Below, in pieces: positions 19,400 to 30,283 of a stretch of DNA of 64,000 nt (position 1 is its first letter; each line of letters begins with the position of its first letter). The translations under genes were made by a program, and so were the position numbers. This DNA is from Tenebrio molitor. Its lineage: Eukaryota > Arthropoda > Insecta > Coleoptera > Tenebrionidae. The notes under the pieces are model-generated. The model had not been told where the DNA came from and did no database searches. It worked only from the letters and a program-made list of their open reading frames with translations. The stretch lies in the NCBI RefSeq assembly GCF_963966145.1, contig NC_091048.1, forward strand, positions 7,502,001 to 7,566,000. The letters run 5' to 3'.

Positions 19400-22261
19400 T
19401 TTATATATAGTGGAGCTTTAACAATTATCAGATTAAATGGATCAAAAGAAATTGGCCAGACAAATAATATAAAAACGAAAGAATTACCAAAATGGGAACG
19501 AAGACTAAATAAACGTATTAATAATATCAGACGAGATTTAGGTAGAATAACTCAATATTTAAAGGGTATAAATTCTAATCATCTAAATAATTGTATTCAA
19601 TCCATTTTAAATAACAACCGAATACATTGTTTAAAATATAACGAATATAATAAAACATTAATAGAAATCAAAGATACTTTATTACAGAAGTTACATATTT
19701 ATTCTAAACGACTCAAAAGATATAAAAATAATAAACAACGGAAATTTGAAAACAAACTATTTAGAAATAATGAGAAGTTGTTTTACAAAAATTTAACAGA
19801 TAATAAAACTCAAACTAATAATGGTACACCAAATATAAACGAAATTAAAGAATTCTGGTCAAACATATGGTCAAATGAAGTTCAATTTAATAATCAGGCA
19901 GAATGGATTCCTCATTTAGAAAATGATATACCAGATAGTAATAATCGACATCATATTCAAATTAGCCTTGAAATTTTAGTTAAAAATATTAATAGTTCAC
20001 ATAATTGGAAATCCCCTGGAGGTGACCAAATTCATAACTTTTGGTTAAAAAAATTTACTTGTATTCATAAATGCTTACTTGATCACTTTAACGGATTTAT
20101 TAGGGAACCTAACACATTTCCAGAGTTTTTGGCCCATGGTATAACATATCTGAAACCAAAAGATTTCGATACTAAAAATCCATCAAAATATAGGCCAATC
20201 ACATGTCTGCCTACAATTTATAAAATTATGACATCTTGCATTAAAGTAATAATTTACGACCATTGTCAAAAATTAAATATACTTAATGAAGAACAAAAAG
20301 GTTGTGTTAAGGAGTGTTTTGGTTGTAAAGAACAACTCATAATAGATACGGTAATAATGGAACAAGCTAGAAAAAATAATAGAAATATTTATACCGCATT
20401 CATAGACTACAAAAAAGCCTATGATTCAGTACCACATTCATGGTTAATTAAAATTCTTAAAATTTATAAAATTAATTTGGATTTGATTAACTTTTTATCT
20501 CATGTTATGACATTTTGGAGAACTACTTTAAATTTATCAATAAACAATACTAAATTAAAATCCGAGCCTATTCAAATTAAACGGGGGATTTATCAAGGAG
20601 ATTCTTTAAGTCCTTTATGGTTTTGTCTAGCCATTAATCCTTTGACAAATCTATTAAATAGCACTGGATATGGTTTCAATATTAGACTTAATAATACCAC
20701 ACTATCCAAATTAAATCACCTTCTCTATATGGATGACATAAAACTTTATGCATCAAAAAAGAATCACATTTTATCTTTACTAACAATAACTGAAAATTTC
20801 TCAAATGATATTGGGATGAGTTTTGGTATTGATAAGTGTAAAATGCAATCAATATGTCGCGGTCATTACGAACATTTAGAATATATAACTCAAGAAGGAG
20901 AAATCATTAAAAATTTAAATAAAGGAGAATTTTATAAATATTTAGGTATTAATCAATCAAATCATATTCAACATTCAATTATAAAAGAAAATTTAGAAAA
21001 GCAATTTTATTTAAGAATTAAATCTATTTTAAAATCAAAATTAAACGGTAATAATTTAATTAAAGCAGTTAATACATATGCTGTTCCATTACTGACCTAT
21101 TCTTTCGGTGTTATAAAATGGTCCAAAACTAATTTACAGAACATAAACATTAAAACTAGAGTTCTTTTTACCAAATTTAGTAAACACCATCCTAAATCTG
21201 CTATTGAAAGATTTAATTTACCACGCGAAAACGGTGGTAGGGGTTTTTCAAATCTAGAAATACTGCTAAAAAATCAAATTGCTTCACTAAAAAATTACTT
21301 CCTCAATAGAGCTCGTGATAACACCTTTTTCAATGCTTTGGTTTCAGCCGATAAAGGCTACACACCTTTAAATTTAAGTGATAATATAATTTCAGACATT
21401 GTTAAGCCAAATATACCTGACACAATAGCAAATATAAAACAGAAGTCTTTACATGGGAGATACTTTAAAGAACTGGAACAACCAGAAGTTAATATTCAGG
21501 CATCTCATGCATGGCTTAAGAAATCAAATATTCACCCAGAGACGGAGGGTTTTATATTTGCAATACAAGATCGTGTTATAAATACAAGAAATTATAAAAA
21601 ACACATATGCGGTTTACAATCGATAATTGATAAATGTAGGATTTGCGGAACTGAAGGGGAAACAATTGAACACATTATTTCTTCTTGCACCGTTTTGGCT
21701 CAAAGCGAATATAAAAAACGACACGATATATTCGCTAAAATTATACACATGAATTTAGCTGTTAAATTCAATTTATTAAAGAATACACAACCACATTATA
21801 GTTATACACCAGAAAGTTGTTTGGAAAATGACAGTTACAAGTTATATTTTGATAGAACAATTTTAACTGACATTCATATTAAGCATAACAGACCAGACAT
21901 TATTATTTTAAATAAACAACAAAAGCAAGCATATCTTTTAGATATAGCTGTTCCAAATTCACATAATATAACACAGACATATAACACAAAAATTAATAAA
22001 TATTTAGAACTCTCCGTTGCTATGAGAAATCTTTGGTGTTTAGAAAAAATTTCGATTTTACCACTTGTAATTTCAGCAACGGGAATAGTACCGCAATCTC
22101 TTTTTAAAAATTTAAAAATTCTGGATTTAGATAACACATTGGTAGTTGAAATTCAAAAAGGTATATTATTATACTCATGTCACATCGTGAGGAAGTTCCT
22201 TAACATTGACACAGAACATAATACACAACAAAGTCAAAATGCGGAGGCAAGACGCCGGTAA
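19400..22261 (+). CDS. Retrotransposon polyprotein: reverse transcriptase plus restriction-like endonuclease
   Basis: The 953-codon frame has no internal stop. In order: a basic helical N-terminal part; RT motifs starting at SPGGDQIHNFWLKKF, then YRPITCLPTIYKIMTS, FIDYKKAYDSVPHSW (first catalytic D), IYQGDSLSPLWFCLAINPL and LLYMDDIKLY (YMDD pair, near 20724-20740); a linker; a knuckle CRICGTEGETIEHIISSC near 21635; and the endonuclease signature RPDIII followed by LLDIAVP (21889-21955). This is the R2-type order and it would nick target DNA and prime cDNA synthesis there. There is no natural ATG start: the first recognised start codon at 19778 is TTG, and the usual N-terminal zinc-finger/Myb DNA-binding part is missing. 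It is best read as a dead-on-arrival but recent copy. Confidence 0.85.
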   Translation, partial: FIYSGALTIIRLNGSKEIGQTNNIKTKELPKWERRLNKRINNIRRDLGRITQYLKGINSNHLNNCIQSILNNNRIHCLKYNEYNKTLIEIKDTLLQKLHIYSKRLKRYKNNKQRKFENKLFRNNEKLFYKNLTDNKTQTNNGTPNINEIKEFWSNIWSNEVQFNNQAEWIPHLENDIPDSNNRHHIQISLEILVKNINSSHNWKSPGGDQIHNFWLKKFTCIHKCLLDHFNGFIREPNTFPEFLAHGITYLKPKDFDTKNPSKYRPITCLPTIYKIMTSCIKVIIYDHCQKLNILNEEQKGCVKECFGCKEQLIIDTVIMEQARKNNRNIYTAFIDYKKAYDSVPHSWLIKILKIYKINLDLINFLSHVMTFWRTTLNLSINNTKLKSEPIQIKRGIYQGDSLSPLWFCLAINPLTNLLNSTGYGFNIRLNNTTLSKLNHLLYMDDIKLYASKKNHILSLLTITENFSNDIGMSFGIDKCKMQSICRGHYEHLEYITQEGEIIKNLNKGEFYKYLGINQSNHIQHSIIKENLEKQFYLRIKSILKSKLNGNNLIKAVNTYAVPLLTYSFGVIKWSKTNLQNINIKTRVLFTKFSKHHPKSAIERFNLPRENGGRGFSNLEILLKNQIASLKNYFLNRARDNTFFNALVSADKGYTPLNLSDNIISDIVKPNIPDTIANIKQKSLHGRYFKELEQPEVNIQASHAWLKKSNIHPETEGFIFAIQDRVINTRNYKKHICGLQSIIDKCRICGTEGETIEHIISSCTVLAQSEYKKRHDIFAKIIHMNLAVKFNLLKNTQPHYSYTPESCLENDSYKLYFDRTILTDIHIKHNRPDIIILNKQQKQAYLLDIAVPNSHNITQTYNTKINKYLELSVAMRNLWCLEKISILPLVISATGIVPQSLFKNLKILDLDNTLVVEIQKGILLYSCHIVRKFLNIDTEHNTQQSQNAEARRR

Positions 22262-22420
22262 TTATGTTGATAAGCACTGCACTATTACTTGATAGTAATA
22301 TCCGTAATAGTGTATGTACTCCGGCAAAATTGCCGTGCCACCGGGTGGAGGTGGGATAGTTGAAATTTAATAAATAAATATAATTTCGTCGGTACGCATT
22401 TGTTTTGAGGCCGGCTCTGG
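19400..22420 (+). mobile_element. R2-like non-LTR retrotransposon, 5'-truncated (family B)
   Basis: One uninterrupted frame runs from just after a TAA at 19397-19399 to 22261, followed by a 3' UTR of about 150 bp ending in an AATAAATAAATA-type tail. The start lies inside the polyprotein, as expected from incomplete reverse transcription. There is no sign of 28S rDNA flanks. A fragment of the same family lies at 1-207. Confidence 0.85.
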
Positions 22421-24674
22421 AATTCACAACAGAGAATTGCTTGAAGCATGATTTATGGTTGAGCTGACCGCCTACTGCAATTGCGACAAAAGGGACGTTT
22501 ATCTCCGGTCAAATACTTTTAAAGGGCCATATAATCTTATACCTTGAGATAACCGCTTTTGAATTCAAACCAACCGCCGACAAAAAAAGCAATGTTACGT
22601 TCGCGTTCACGTTGATACCGTCAGCGGCCGCTAGGGGCGGGGGTGAAAGTCGACAGGGGATGAACGGCCATGTTTTTTTTTTGGAGACACTTTGTTCTTG
22701 ACTGCAGAGTAGTGCGGAAGTACGATGTATTTTTCTGTGTTCAAATTGTGCGATTTTAGTTGTTTTTTTTTAATCGTGCTAGATGTTGCTGTCTAGCTTC
22801 TGTTTTTGAACTAGGTATGTGGTTGGGGTACTAAAATTATTTCTGTTGCGCGCGAAATGTAGTTCAACAATAATAAGACACAAATGGGTCGCACGTGGGT
22901 TTGAGATGTTTCCACCGTGTTTTACAAAAATTCACAATTATCTCGACCATCCCCAAGTATTACGCTTTAAACATTTATAAGCTTGCGAAGGAGCGTAAGG
23001 CAGCTTGGGTCTAGCTTTGTAAATGTTATGAAATCGTACGGGCTATGTTTTTTTTTGTTGTCAAATCAGCTTTTACAATTCACTAACTTTCCTAGAAGAG
23101 AAGAATATCAAGTTTTAGAGTGGGTCTGTGGCTTTCACAATTTATAAGCGCACTCCTTCATTTTCGATCCCCTTTTAATTAAGCCGAGTGACGCTTTTGG
23201 TGTAATAAGTACCTAGTTATTGCTCAACACTTTAGTCAAAATTTCAAAGTTTCCACTTTCCATCCCGGTAGCAACCAAATGTGTTTATATTTCAGGTGTC
23301 TCCGTGGGTTTTTCCTTAGCTAGGGATCTACTACCACTTAGTCCCGGGGCGCCCTCCATATTATTCAAAGCGCCCCCTTGTCAATAAACTGGCTCTAATA
23401 TGCTAGGGTCGACCGGACTGTGGTTTTTATTTTCTTTTTATTTTTATGTATGTGTTAATGGTTGTTACCACTTTTCCATCCCAATTTGAAAGTGTTCTTA
23501 GATAGCTCTGTCAACAAATATTTGTCGCGTTTCTTTTTTTGTTTGCTTTTTCCAGTTTGTTGTAGATGTTGTAAATTCTTGACCTTACCGCGAGGGTCTC
23601 TCTCTGTTGAAGGGTTTTGTTTTCCTCTAACCTACAAGCGTTGAACACGACCTCGCGGCCCTCATAAAATTTGCACCCCAAGGGAGACCCAAAAACCTAA
23701 CGCTTGGCAGGACTTGTTGAATGCTGGGTTATACTCGAGCTCCATGGCACACTTCCGGAAATGTGATCAGGTCTATTTTCCCTGAGTCTGTGTAGCCTGA
23801 CAAGCGCGTTTTGTTTTTCTTTTGCTTTGGAAAAGTCATGTTCACTTCAACCGATGAACTTAGAGTACCTCCATTTGTTGACTTAACGTAAAGCAGTTAG
23901 GACTTTTCCCTTAGCACTAAATCACGGGTAGGCGGGAAATGTTAAAGTCGTAAGGATAGGTGCCACAGACCACCGGACCACACAAGCCACTCGCTCCTTC
24001 TATAGCGTATCTGCCGCACACCGCACATTGTAAATTAACTTGGAAAAGAGACAAAGTATGCTAAAGTTCTCGTCTAGTGCTCGCTCTCGCTCGAACGGTC
24101 CGAAGTAACTGTATTGTTTGTAATGTACATGACCCTTCTGTTTTCCTGAATTTTAGATTGTGTTGTTTATGAAATCAGCTTTGCTCAATTTTCAATAACT
24201 GTCTCGTCCACGTTGTCACTTCGGACTTGTTCGTATTTTCAGGAGAGGTTTTAGCGGAGCCTCATTCGGGGGTCTAGGGGCATGGCCAGAGCTCACCATT
24301 TTCCTAGAGTTCTAAATGAGTAGTCTTCTCACATTTGGGGAGACTTGGGTGCCCTCTCCCGAGACGTTTTATTATTCATTAATCCCGGCGTTAGCGAAAA
24401 TCATAACTTTGAATAAATAGCTGGTTTTTAATTATTGTGTTGTTTTATTTGCACTCTTCTGTGTGGTTCACAAACCCTGTTGGAACGAATCTGGTAATGT
24501 TTAAATTTGTATTAAAAAAAAAACACAACATAGGGAAATTAACGAGGTACGATCACGCGCTCTTGGCCATTTTTAAATTTCGCGGGTTTTATTTTCATTG
24601 CGTATGTTGGTAGAAAAAAAATGAAATGGCCGCTTGGTGGGAATTTTGAATTACCCACTTGGTTCATCACAACC
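22421..24674. other. Non-coding stretch, possibly an old long LTR
   Basis: No gene is supported. The stretch 22560-24510 is compositionally like the 1.88 kb LTRs and near its right side has AATAAA (about 24411) followed by GTGTTGTTTTATTTGC and CTGTTGGAACGAATCTGG, echoing the LTR end (GTGTTTTATTTGC ... CAACTGGAACC). Clean TG..CA ends and a target duplication were not found. Confidence 0.3.
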
Positions 24675-25490
24675 TTAAGGGGAAGAATACGCCAGTGGTG
24701 AGAGCCAAATTAAGGCGATTTTTGTCGACAAATTGTGGCCAAACTAATCAATACATTTTCCTGAAAAAAATATATGCCATAAAACTAGTGTAGATTGAAG
24801 GCTCTTGATATTCAAAATGTTCAAGACGGCCTTAGTTTTCCCAAAAAAAAATAATAAGAAAACGCCTAATAATTTGCCTTACTTTAGAATATTTTTCTGA
24901 ACAGGACTTTATTCAGATGAGAACAAGAATAATCAAGATGTATCCATTGATGTGTTGTTGAAGTGTTTGTGAAATTTCAAATTTGTTGAGTAATTACAAT
25001 CGTTGTAATTCCTTGACAAAATTTGATTGTACAACGAAGTGAAAATGCAGCCATCAGCATTCTATTCTTCGCGTGTTGTCTCCGTCAAAGGGCTGGCGCC
25101 TCGACTGTGTTGGACGGGGTTGCACTCGAATGTTTATTGCATCCTGGAATTTGCGTTCAGGTAGAGCAGTAAAACTAGGAGCGTAATGAAATTTACAAAA
25201 AAAAAAGTTTCTGCATCTAAAAAAACGTTCTGCATTTACTTTTAGCTTGATTTGATAGAGCATTGACTGTGAACAGTTGATATTCGTAATAAAGCGTAAT
25301 AATAACACTTCAGAAATCTTTCCTCGAATTATCACTGTCATTTTCTCCTCCTTCCTCGAATTTTGCTAAACTCATTTTTCAACTAAGTTAACTAACGCTA
25401 ACGTCATAAAGACTATAATACGTATAAATTAAAAAAATTGTGTAAATGGTAAAAATAAAATTTTCTTTCCTGGAATTGTCATGCCGAATA

Positions 25491-25808
25491 CAACTCGGTC
25501 GTACGAAATTACGGGAAATTTTGCTTCACATTTTACTCGTATTTGTTTCTTAAGCTTGTTTGACACGATACTAAATTTTTGAGAAAATTTACTAGTAAAT
25601 GAGAGAGGACCAATGAACGATCAGGATCTGACAAAGACAGACTATGATCCTGATCGTTCATTGGTCCTGTCGAGGGTCTCTCTCATTTTCTAACAAATTT
25701 ACTACGAAATTTAGCATCGTGTCAAACAAGCTTTAGACAATTTGTCGTCGAAACAAATATTCGTATAATGAGATCGAAAATTTCCGGCAATTTCGTACCC
25801 TCTCGTTG
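25491..25808. mobile_element. Foldback MITE, 318 bp, TA target site
   Basis: The arms are almost complete inverted copies (CAACTCGGTCGTACGAAAT at left; complement of ATTTCGTACCCTCTCGTTG at right), meeting around a central palindrome with GACCAATGAACGATCAGGAT. TA flanks both ends. Confidence 0.8.
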
Positions 25809-26034
25809 TATGTATTAGTACTGAAAATCTCACGACACTTAAAAATAGCCAATAGAAAAACAGAATTCGATGTCGTTTCTACAACAATATAGCAATTTCC
25901 TGGAAATTTTTTGCACCTAGCTAACCCAACATGAAATTAATATGTAAGTGGAAATTTTTTCAGCCAATCAAAATCATTTGTTTATTAAAAATCTCAAATT
26001 TTTTTCAGTTGTCAAGGATAGTTCTGTTATACAA

Positions 26035-27924
26035 TGTAGTGACGACCCAGTTTAAAATTTAAATTTAAATTTCCGGTACCGCCACAACAGCGCGCCAAAT
26101 GTGAAGGTACTAGCGGCTAGACTAGGAACTACGAGCGGAAATATAGCGGGGGTTGAAGCTCGCTCGCGCGGGTGGTTGAAGGGGGTAGGTCACTTTTGTT
26201 TGGTTTTTCGAAACGAACAGACCTTGCGAAGAGCGATCCAATATTCCAAAAATCTGTAAGTTACATCTGAACCGATTACACCACCGTTCCGAGTAGATAT
26301 TTTGTGTCCCCGTGAAGAATCCGGCGTTTTTTTTAATTCACCTGGGTAATTTATCCCACTTTCGTGGCTTTTTTTTTTGTGTTTTGTCTTGGGACCAGGA
26401 CCACGTGGTAAGGGTATGTTGTAGATCTTATTTTGTTGTATGCTGTTGCTTTAAGAAGCGCCCATTCGTTAATTTTAGGCGTTATCTTTCTTCCGGGAGG
26501 TTCATTTTGTTAACAATCTGGTAATTTCGCAAATTCGGAGCCGTCGTCCAAACCGCGTGCGTCTATTTTGTTTTTTTTTTCACTAACATTTTCTAACGGC
26601 ACTCGACCCGCCATTTTCTTTTTGTTTAACATTACCAGCGATTATTGTATTCGTGATTTATGTTGTTTACTGATATTTGTGCCATTTAAAGTGGTTCTAT
26701 TTTATCGTTATTTAACTTCACGTTTTGTTCTCTTTTATTTCCTCATTGTTTAATGTTGCGATTTGTTTTTGCTTATGTTATCCTTGTTTAATGTTGCGTT
26801 TTGTTTTGTTTATTTGATCATTGTTTAATGTTGCGCTTTGTTGTGTTGAATTTTCGCATCGTTTAATGTTACGCGTTGTTCGATTGAATTAAACTCGGGT
26901 TTTCTTTATGTTGTTGTTAAGCACCACTAGATTTCGGAAGAGTTAAAGTAAAATGTTGTAAGTGCGCCACTATGGGAGTTAGGTTTCAATCAGGAAGTCG
27001 TGGGGTTGTCTAGTAAATTCCTGGGGAGGCCACGGTTAAGTTACGGCCGTTAGCGGAGGCGGACCTAAGCTCTGCTCGATGCGGCTCTGGAATGCTGACG
27101 TGAAACCTCCGTTGCGGTTCTAGAGATCTTAGGTTCTTGTCGGTAAACGGTTGGTTGGGGAAGGTGGAGCAAGCTCTGCTCGAAGCGGCTTGGGAAGCTC
27201 ATCGTACAACCCCGAGGCGCTCTGTCAGTCTTTCTTGGTCGGTGAAATAGCCCGACTTTCATTACTAACCTGAGTATCTAGAAACGTCGCTGGTCTCAAG
27301 CCGATTCAGATTATTCTTCTGAGTCCCCTCGCGGCCGAGAGTTTGTTATCTCCAGCTCTAAGCTCCCGTCGGCGTACCTTGACCGCGTAGTTCCAAATTA
27401 AACATTGTTTTGTCATTAATCGAATTGTAAAATATGAGTAATATCTGGGATACGGTTTTTGAAGAGGGTTTTTCATCCGTCCCTGTCTGTAATAACTGCA
27501 CCATAATTTGTTTACTTGTTTTGCAAGCTTTAACTGTCATTTTGTCTGTCATGTGCCCGTTTTTCTGTTATGTTAAATATTGTTGCATTCATCTTGTCGT
27601 TTATCTTTGTGATGTACTCAACTAGTTAATTTCTTGTACTTCGTTAAACTTAAGTTCTGCCCTTTGTATTCGTTTCAATTTCTTTTTCATCAAAGTTATT
27701 ACAGACATTTTTAATAAAAGGTATTTTGCGTCCCTCACATGTGTGTTTTATTTGCGGCACTCTTCCAACTGGAACCCTCACCGTTTGCATTCCGAACCTT
27801 TTCCGCCAAAAGAAAATCACAACGTAGGGCTCCTCCGATTCGATGACGATCACGACCACATTTGTTACCGTTTTGCGCAGGTTCAAATATTTGGCGGAAA
27901 AAGTAATGTATTCAAATCATCACA
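26035..27924 (+). mobile_element. Solo LTR, 1890 bp, target duplication ACAA
   Basis: Same family and orientation as 17282-19157, starting TGTAGTGAC and ending TCATCACA. ACAA at 26031-26034 is duplicated at 27925-27928. It has a 3-bp insertion after the first nine bases and scattered substitutions relative to the other copy. Because each copy has its own matching duplication, the two are separate insertions that each lost the internal region by LTR-LTR recombination, not the ends of one element. Confidence 0.85.
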
Positions 27925-28494
27925 ACAACTTGACTTTTTTTGTCAGAAATTTATAATTTAAGAAGCATAATGTCCATGTCATTGCGATTTTCTTGCCGAA
28001 TATGCCCTCGTGGATTGACTAATATCCGGAAACGTGATTAATTAGTTCGAGCGGAACAATCAACACACTCGGGGTATTGTAAGTGAAAATAGAAAATATT
28101 ATTTAGAGGAAGGCGAATGTATTTTTAAAAACAATTAGCGGTACAGGGCTCGTATATAGTTACAGGTAGCCGGAGTAGCCAGAGGGGTCCGGCACCACTA
28201 AGTTGGGGTAGAGAGAGGTAACGATTGAACAGTGATAAAAAAAAAAGAGTGTGTCGTAAAGACGCACGATAGAAGTGAAACTTTTGTATTACAGGAAAAT
28301 CAGAATATTGTAAATTATCACTGATAGATGCAAGAGGCGGTGGCTGAGCCGAGATGCTAGTTGCTGGTTCATTGTCTTTATTATTTACACCGTTTTTTTC
28401 ACATTCTGAACTGTCACTTCACTCGTACGTTTTCTCTCACGCCACGCTCTTGTTCTTTCTGCGCCTGACTTAAGCATATTTACAACAAAATTGT

Positions 28495-28815
28495 ATATTT
28501 TAACGATAACACTAAACAATATCTATCAAAATGCGTACCTCATTGTTCATTTTTAATTAAAAGAGAGGACAATATCGACAAATGCCGTGAGTGTGACAAA
28601 GACAGAAGTATGTATACACAATTTTAAGGGATGTTTGTATCGTCTTAAACAGATTATTATAATTTACATAATTAATTAGACTCCAAATTAAGTGAGATCG
28701 AAATATTGGCGCAACCGTTGTGCGAGACAGTGTTTACCCCCACCACTTTTCGTCACACAAAAAGGTTGCCGATCAGAATTTCAAGACCCTCCCATAAAAA
28801 GTTTCACTTCAAAAA
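28495..28815 (+). mobile_element. Fragment of retrotransposon family A (5' region)
   Basis: 28681-28815 encodes NRCARQCLPPPLFVTQKGCR in one frame, nearly identical to the minus strand at 2445-2575, and 28499-28525 matches 2575-2602. About 150 bp lies between the two matching blocks here and not in the other copy. Similarity ends after KSFTSK, so only the upstream part of the element is present. Confidence 0.7.
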
Positions 28816-29478
28816 TAGACGAGTATTTATGCTTATTTTCCCTCAACATCAAATTGAACGGTATTTGTTTTAGAACTTTCAATTGCAGTTTCCAACCCTC
28901 TACGTTCCATCCAGACATGCAAAGTACCTACTTCCTTCGTCCAGTTTAATTTTACTTACACTAGTACGAGTAATAGCCAATGTTATTTTTTTTTGTTGAA
29001 AATATCTATTGTTTTTAGTCTCAAAGTCATACGGGCTGAAAGGTTATAGTTTTGACCTAATTATTATTATTTATTTTATTTTCAGAATTTTTTAAAAGGT
29101 AATGGAACAGCGACATTTGAAATCCAGAGCGAACTAGTGTAAATTAGAGGTGTTAAATAAACCATTAAATAAGTTCTTTAAATCGTCGATCCACGGAGTG
29201 TGAAAATGTTACACTATTACCTATTATTATGCCATATATCCGCAAAAAAAGAATACATAAGTTGTCTGGCAGTTGGGCACCACTTGTCCTTTCAAGTGTC
29301 GTAAAACTGGTGACAAAACTGTCGTTGCCCTGTTGTAAAGTGTAAACTGATTATGAGAAGGTACCAGAGAAGCCAACACGACGTAGACAAATTTTATACC
29401 GAACACAGCATTTCGTGAAGAGCGCTAAATGTGAAAATTAGAATTTGGCTCTCACCACTGGCGTATTCTTCCCCTTAA

Positions 29479-30283
29479 GCGTTAGGTACTTTATTCAGAG
29501 TGTGAGAAACTAGAAAACCACACTAAATATCACAACGCAAGTGATTTGAAGATTTGATTTACTTTCTTGGGGCGTACTAATAGCAGACATGCGCATTAAG
29601 GCGGCTTCACTCGGCCGGCCGTATGTCCCCTCCCTATTATTCTATACTCCTTGGTTAAGAACCGGTATCCTAAGGATAGCACATGTTTCTTGAGCCGAGC
29701 GATTCCGAACCGAGATTGAAAATGTGTTCGGTGGTCGGGCTTGGAAATTTCTTTTCTTTTCTGTCACCTTTGTATCTCTATCTTTATAAAGTTACATGGT
29801 TCCACTGCTGAATTTTCCTATTTATAATACATGTAAAGTAAATCACGCTTTTCTGACTTTTAATGGCATGCCTTTTCAAATAGGTTATGTCTGACGTAAG
29901 AAATCAAAAGTTTTGACATTTTGGTTGTCTTGGTAACATCAAAATTGACAACAGGAGGGATGAATTAAACTATAGAAAATTTGATGTCTCGACTGTAGTA
30001 ACAGAATTAAATACCTTAAAATAAAATAGAGCTCTTACTTATATGCAGGAAAAAACTCAGATCAATGATTTTTTTTGGTGATACAGTACCTAAGTGAATT
30101 TCATCGATATTCTGGAGATGGATTCTTCAAAGCGTGGAATAAGTAAACTTCCTAAATGCGGACAATGACGTTGACAAAAATGTCGACTCGGTGTATATTC
30201 AACGAAAAATTGTCAGACAATTAGTTAAAGTACAATTCGTTAGCAAAAGTGTATAACAGTCTAAAATATCACAACAATGCATT
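29479..30283. other. Non-coding spacer downstream of mio
   Basis: No gene is supported. It presumably includes the 3' UTR of the minus-strand mio gene, which ends at 30284. Confidence 0.5.

Larger units (their letters stand above)
24679..29474. mobile_element. Composite element with perfect 33-bp TIRs at TTAA sites
   Basis: GGGGAAGAATACGCCAGTGG and the following 13 bases are repeated exactly as an inverted copy ending at 29474. Both ends are immediately flanked by TTAA (24675-24678, 29475-29478), the target-site duplication of piggyBac-type transposons. The interior contains a palindromic MITE, a solo LTR and a fragment of retrotransposon family A, and no transposase was recognised. It could be a non-autonomous piggyBac-like element swollen by later insertions, or two same-family ends captured around unrelated DNA. 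Confidence 0.6.

Noticed and set aside
19778..19780. True translation start of the R2-like polyprotein
   Set aside because: The codon is TTG and the same frame is open 126 codons further upstream; the element is 5'-truncated.
17278..27928. One complete LTR retrotransposon with 1.9 kb LTRs and a 6.9 kb interior
   Set aside because: Each LTR has its own matching 4-bp duplication, the outer flanks do not match each other, and the interior has an R2-like element and no gag-pol of LTR type.
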